NCBI GenBank assembly: GCA_050288085.1
Contig: JBNKDD010000009.1
Span: 1-47,581 of the forward strand
Length of the DNA: 47,581 bases
Origin: JBNKDD01 sp050288085
GTDB taxonomy: Bacteria; Chloroflexota; Anaerolineae; Aggregatilineales; UBA3940
Direction of reading: 5' to 3'
Every line of letters starts with the position of its first letter. The stretch's first letter is position 1. Below the pieces are notes generated by a model that did not search any database, was not told the DNA's origin, and saw only the letters and a list, made by a program, of their open reading frames with translations. The position numbers and the translations under genes were made by a program. Positions 44,417 to 47,581 of the stretch are shown one piece after another.

Positions 44417-45457
44417 TTAATCACCACGCTGTTTGTAGTGCACCTCGGACATATCACGCAGGCGCTCGGCGGCTTGCTCGGCGGTAATATCGCGTTGGGC
44501 TTCGGCTAACATCTCGTAGCCCACCAGGAACTTCTTCACGGTAGCGGATCGCAGCAGCGGGGGATAGAAGTGGGCGTGTAACTGCCAGTGAGTGTTATCC
44601 TGATCATCGAAGGGCGCGCCGTGCCAACCCATCGAATAGGGAAATGGGACTTCGAATATGTTGTCGTATCTGGTGAGCAGGCGCTTGAGAATATCGGCCA
44701 GAGCGTCGCGTTCTGGGCTGGTCAGGTCGGGTAGGCGCAAAACGTGGCGGCGCGGCATGAGCAGCGTTTCAAACGGCCAGACCGCCCAGTAGGGCACAAC
44801 GACCACCCAGTGATCATTCTCAACAACAATCCGCTCTTGCTGTGCCAGCTCGACTTCGAGGTAATCGATCAGCATAGGATGGTCCGTTTTGGCAAGATAC
44901 GAGCACATCTGAACATCTTCTTTGGCCGGTTCGTTCGGCAGCCAGTCACCTGCCCAGACCTGCCCGTGCGGATGCGGGTTTGAACTGCCCATCACGGCCC
45001 CTTTATTCTGGAAAATCTGGGGCCAGCGATACTGCTTGCCGAGGTCTATGGCCTGATCCGCCCAGACATCAACTACCTGGCGGATATCGGGCAGCGACAT
45101 TTCGGGTAGGGTCAGATCATGGCGGGGTAAAAAGCAGATCACACGGCTGGTTCCGACCACACTCTTTGCCTGGATCAACGCGTGCTCATCCTGTTTAAAA
45201 GATGGCGTGTCAGGCAGCAGGGATGCGAAATCGTTGGTAAACACAAAAGTGTTCTGGTAGTCAGGATTGTGTTCGCCGTTGGCCCGTTCATTGCCGGGGC
45301 ATAGATAACATTTCGGATCATATTCGGGCAGGTGTTCAGGTGGTGTTTTTTCAACCTGGCCCTGCCAGGGGCGTTTGGTGCGATGGGGCGAGATCAGCAC
45401 CCACTCGCCGGTAAGTGAGTTGAGACGCCGGTGGGGATATTCACTCAACAATGTCAT
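44417..45457 (-). CDS. galT: Galactose-1-phosphate uridylyltransferase
   Basis: 346 residues. The zinc site is CYLCPGN, and the active-site motif is NPHPHGQVWAGDWLP, with the central His as nucleophile, followed by EWVLISPHR and LHAHFYPPLLRS from the second HIT-like half. It swaps UMP between UDP-glucose and galactose-1-phosphate in the Leloir pathway. AAGGATAT precedes the ATG. Neither galK nor galE is adjacent, so the pathway is dispersed in this genome. It converges with the photolyase gene across the cruciform repeat. Confidence 0.95.
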   Translation of the reverse strand: MTLLSEYPHRRLNSLTGEWVLISPHRTKRPWQGQVEKTPPEHLPEYDPKCYLCPGNERANGEHNPDYQNTFVFTNDFASLLPDTPSFKQDEHALIQAKSVVGTSRVICFLPRHDLTLPEMSLPDIRQVVDVWADQAIDLGKQYRWPQIFQNKGAVMGSSNPHPHGQVWAGDWLPNEPAKEDVQMCSYLAKTDHPMLIDYLEVELAQQERIVVENDHWVVVVPYWAVWPFETLLMPRRHVLRLPDLTSPERDALADILKRLLTRYDNIFEVPFPYSMGWHGAPFDDQDNTHWQLHAHFYPPLLRSATVKKFLVGYEMLAEAQRDITAEQAAERLRDMSEVHYKQRGD

Positions 45458-45626
45458 TCAGTATATCCTTATTCATGCAAATCCATTTGAAGGAATTTAA
45501 GTTCCCCGATATCTTAGCACAGGTTCAATACGAACTAAAGGGTGGTTTGCATTTCGGCTGGCATTCGCCGCTATGTCAGGTATAGTTGAAGCAGAATATG
45601 ACCACGAGACAACTATGAGGATTCTC

Positions 45627-46154
45627 ATGAAACGACTCTGGACTCCCTGGCGTATGTCGTATATCAAAAAAGGACTCTCCGAGCCCAAGCCTGATAAGGA
45701 TGAATGTCTTTTTTGTAAGAAAATTCATTCCAGCGATGACGCTGCCGAGCATATGCTCTATCGTGGCAAGCGGAGTTTTATTACACTTAACCTCTACCCC
45801 TACAATAATGGGCATCTGCTGATCGTTCCGCACCAACACACCGGTTCATTAGAAGACCTGGATCAAGTAACCCTGGCCGAACTGATGCGGCTGGCCCAAC
45901 AATCCGTGACTTTATTGCGGACAGCCTTCCAGCCGGATGGGTTCAACATGGGGATCAACCAGGGACAACCCGCCGGGGCCGGGATTGCCGATCACCTCCA
46001 CATGCATGTGGTTCCTCGCTGGAATGGGGATACCAACTATATGACGGTACTTGGAGAAACCCGGTTGATACCGGAGTGGGTCGACGATACTTATGCTCAA
46101 CTGCGCGGCATATGGGTCGATTTGTTCGAAGCAGGAGCTGAAGGAGAGTCATAA
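45627..46154 (+). CDS. HIT-family hydrolase
   Basis: About 175 residues. A CxxC in DECLFCKK (probable zinc) opens the domain; LYPYNNGHLLIVPHQHTGSL is the HIT core and DHLHMHVVPRW is the catalytic histidine triad HxHxH. Relatives are diadenosine-tetraphosphate phosphorylases and nucleotide hydrolases. The ATG at 45627 is preferred because GAGG lies six bases before it; other in-frame starts at 45573 and 45615 exist. Its stop overlaps the thiolase start by one base (TAATG), so the two are translationally coupled. Confidence 0.9.
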   Translation: MKRLWTPWRMSYIKKGLSEPKPDKDECLFCKKIHSSDDAAEHMLYRGKRSFITLNLYPYNNGHLLIVPHQHTGSLEDLDQVTLAELMRLAQQSVTLLRTAFQPDGFNMGINQGQPAGAGIADHLHMHVVPRWNGDTNYMTVLGETRLIPEWVDDTYAQLRGIWVDLFEAGAEGES

Positions 46155-47371
46155 TGGAAAGCAACCACCGGGACCCGATTGTTGACCCCGTTATTTTGAG
46201 TGCTGTCCGCACCCCAATCGGGCGGCTGATGGGCGTACTCTCATCGCTCAGTGCACCGCAGTTGGGAGCAGTGGCGGTTCGGGAGGCAGTCCAACGGGCC
46301 GGGATTGACCCGGCCTCCATCGACGAGGTGTTGATGGGTCAGGTGGTTCAGGCGGGATCAGGGCAGGCTCCGGCCCGGCAGGCATCCATCCATGGTGGTG
46401 TGCCCGCCAACGTTGGCGCAGTGACCATCAACAAGGTGTGTGGCTCCGGGTTGAAAACGGTGATGATCGCGGCCAATGCGATCCGTGCCGGGGATGGCGA
46501 GCTGTTTCTGACCGGTGGCATGGAAAGCATGAGTAACGCGCCATTCCTGGTACGTGATGTACGGGGTGGCCGCAAATACGGTCATGCCCAACTGCTCGAC
46601 TCAAACATCACTGATGGGTTGTGGTGCAGTTTTGAGAACTGGATGATGGGCGAGGCGGGCGAATCGATTGCGGAAGAGTTCGAAGTCAGCCGCGCCGAAA
46701 TGGACGAGTTCGCATTGGAGAGTCATCGAAAGGCTATCGAGGCAATGGACGATGGCCGCTTCAAGGAAGAAATAACCCCGGTCGAAATAAAGCAGCGAAA
46801 ACAAACGACGCTGATCGATACCGATGAGTCCCCCCGCCGCGATACCTCGTTAGAAGCATTGAGCAAACTCCCCCCAGTGTTCCGGTCGAATGGGCGGATC
46901 ACGGCGGGCAATGCTCCCGGCCTCAATGATGGGGCGGCTGCCCTGGTCGTTGCCAGCCGCGCAAAAGCCGAGGCGTTGGGCATCGAACCGTTGGCGCGGA
47001 TTGTGGCCTACGGGCAGGCGGCGGTCGAACCGAGTCGTATCTTCACGGCCCCGGCCAAAGCCATGCCAATCGTGTTGGAGCGGTCGGGCTGGAGCTTAGA
47101 CGATGTTGACCTGATTGAGATCAACGAGGCATTCGCCGCTCAGGTGATCGCTAATGGGCGGGATATGGCTCAACAGGGCCACCACTGGGATTGGGGAAAA
47201 GTCAATGTGAATGGCGGGGCGGTCGCCCTGGGGCATCCGATTGGGTGCAGCGGCGCTCGTGTGCTGGTAACTTTGATCCATGCATTAAAGTCGAGAGGAT
47301 TGAAGCGCGGGCTGACCTCGTTATGTCTGGGCGGTGGGGAAGCCGTCGCTATGACGGTTGAATTGGAGTAG
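46154..47371 (+). CDS. Acetyl-CoA acetyltransferase (thiolase)
   Basis: 405 residues, normal thiolase length. The nucleophile Cys96 is in NKVCGSGLKTVM; the N-terminal start motif is DPVILSAVRTPIGRLMG. His361 is in GGAVALGHPIGCSGAR and the second Cys391 in SLCLGGGEA, completing the thiolase triad. It condenses two acetyl-CoA or performs the reverse thiolysis. I cannot tell biosynthetic from degradative type from sequence alone, so no symbol is given. The ATG overlaps the HIT gene stop. A perfect palindrome follows and probably terminates the pair. Confidence 0.95.
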   Translation: MESNHRDPIVDPVILSAVRTPIGRLMGVLSSLSAPQLGAVAVREAVQRAGIDPASIDEVLMGQVVQAGSGQAPARQASIHGGVPANVGAVTINKVCGSGLKTVMIAANAIRAGDGELFLTGGMESMSNAPFLVRDVRGGRKYGHAQLLDSNITDGLWCSFENWMMGEAGESIAEEFEVSRAEMDEFALESHRKAIEAMDDGRFKEEITPVEIKQRKQTTLIDTDESPRRDTSLEALSKLPPVFRSNGRITAGNAPGLNDGAAALVVASRAKAEALGIEPLARIVAYGQAAVEPSRIFTAPAKAMPIVLERSGWSLDDVDLIEINEAFAAQVIANGRDMAQQGHHWDWGKVNVNGGAVALGHPIGCSGARVLVTLIHALKSRGLKRGLTSLCLGGGEAVAMTVELE

Positions 47372-47376
47372 TGATC

Positions 47377-47400
47377 CGGGACACGGCATGCCGTGTCCCG
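47377..47400. terminator. Perfect palindrome after the thiolase gene
   Basis: 24-bp palindrome of two 12-bp arms CGGGACACGGCA and its complement, with no spacer, six bases after the thiolase stop. It lacks a T-run, so it may be a dispersed palindromic repeat that also works as terminator between convergent genes. Confidence 0.6.
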
Positions 47401-47418
47401 ACAGGTTCATTTCTTGGA

Positions 47419-47581
47419 TTAGGGGCCAACTTCGACGACCAGCGGCTCATAGCGTGAGATACATCCACCGGGGCGCGAACAGCCCTCTGGGGGCAATACA
47501 GGGATATCTTCTGAGTCTTTGGGATAGGTTCCTTGAAGCCAGCGACAAACCGGGCAGGCATCAGCCGGAACGACAATATAC
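47419..47581 (-). CDS. C-terminal end of a cysteine-rich protein, function unknown
   Basis: Reading is open on the minus strand from the window edge to a TAA at 47421-47419, giving 53 residues. They read ADACPVCRWLQGTYPKD, then DIPVLPPEGCSRPGGC, then a hydrophobic-charged end SRYEPLVVEVGP. Two cysteine pairs (CPVC and GC...GGC) suggest a zinc-binding C-terminal module. I believe similar ends occur on other Chloroflexota hypothetical proteins (recall only). The 5' part lies outside the window, so no function is assigned. Confidence 0.6.
   Translation of the reverse strand, partial: YIVVPADACPVCRWLQGTYPKDSEDIPVLPPEGCSRPGGCISRYEPLVVEVGP

Noticed and set aside
1..47581. CRISPR array, tRNA or rRNA genes, prophage
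   Set aside because: No regularly spaced direct repeats, cloverleaf-like T-arm sequences, rRNA stretches or phage structural genes were recognised.

Overview
The window is bacterial chromosome with ordinary housekeeping and accessory genes, almost all intact. Gene content (cytosolic GAF/PAS sensor kinases, a PSP1/RicT-type protein, TIGR01777 epimerase next to photolyase, a DUF2085 membrane protein, a fused nuoCD, a CHAT-TPR protein with an ECF sigma factor, LysM and SH3b surface proteins with Pro/Thr linkers) and the many short palindromic dispersed repeats between genes suggest a Chloroflexota member, probably Anaerolineae-like. That assignment is inference; there is no rRNA or other phylogenetic marker here. 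I saw no tRNA, rRNA, CRISPR array or phage module.

Layout. 1-4.5 kb: an ISAs1-type transposase end, an RNase H-like gene with a degenerate active site, an Lgt-like gene, a split glutamine-dependent NAD synthetase (amidase plus NadE), then a decayed IS. 4.6-9.1 kb, minus strand: gatB, a DsbA-NhaA fusion and a 1-Cys peroxiredoxin. Three copies of a hairpin-rich dispersed repeat lie between 3.5 and 6.7 kb. 9.2-11.4 kb: a GAF-PAS histidine kinase and a convergent thioredoxin-type arsC. 11.5-17.1 kb, minus strand: ECF-like sigma factor, zinc-finger (anti-sigma-like) protein, CHAT-TPR caspase-like protein, then a seven-bladed WD40 protein whose frame is broken in a G/C run. 17.4-20.3 kb: ftsH and a DUF2085 protein. 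20.5-24.6 kb: an orphan one-module NRPS (C-A-PCP-TE). 24.7-30.7 kb, minus strand: PSP1 protein, Mrp-like ATPase with a four-cysteine partner, and a compact nuoB-nuoCD-nuoI module. 31-38.9 kb: SH3b lipoprotein, degenerate kinase, CBS protein, NarL-type kinase, HD protein, LysM protein and a polytopic membrane protein. 38.8-47.6 kb: GH3 glycosidase, ankyrin protein, TIGR01777 epimerase plus photolyase, galT, HIT protein plus thiolase, and the C-terminal end of a cysteine-rich protein at the right edge.

Most notable: (1) the NRPS keeps adenylation and carrier motifs, but the condensation-domain catalytic His is Gln and all three thioesterase triad positions are substituted (Ser to Phe, Asp to Asn, His to Ala) in an intact frame; (2) the sigma/zinc-finger/CHAT-TPR cassette with a nearby WD40 gene looks like a regulated caspase-like response system; (3) the dispersed repeat keeps loops conserved while stems vary and still pair; (4) a kinase gene carries its Shine-Dalgarno in the tetraloop of a perfect 7-bp hairpin ending against the start codon.
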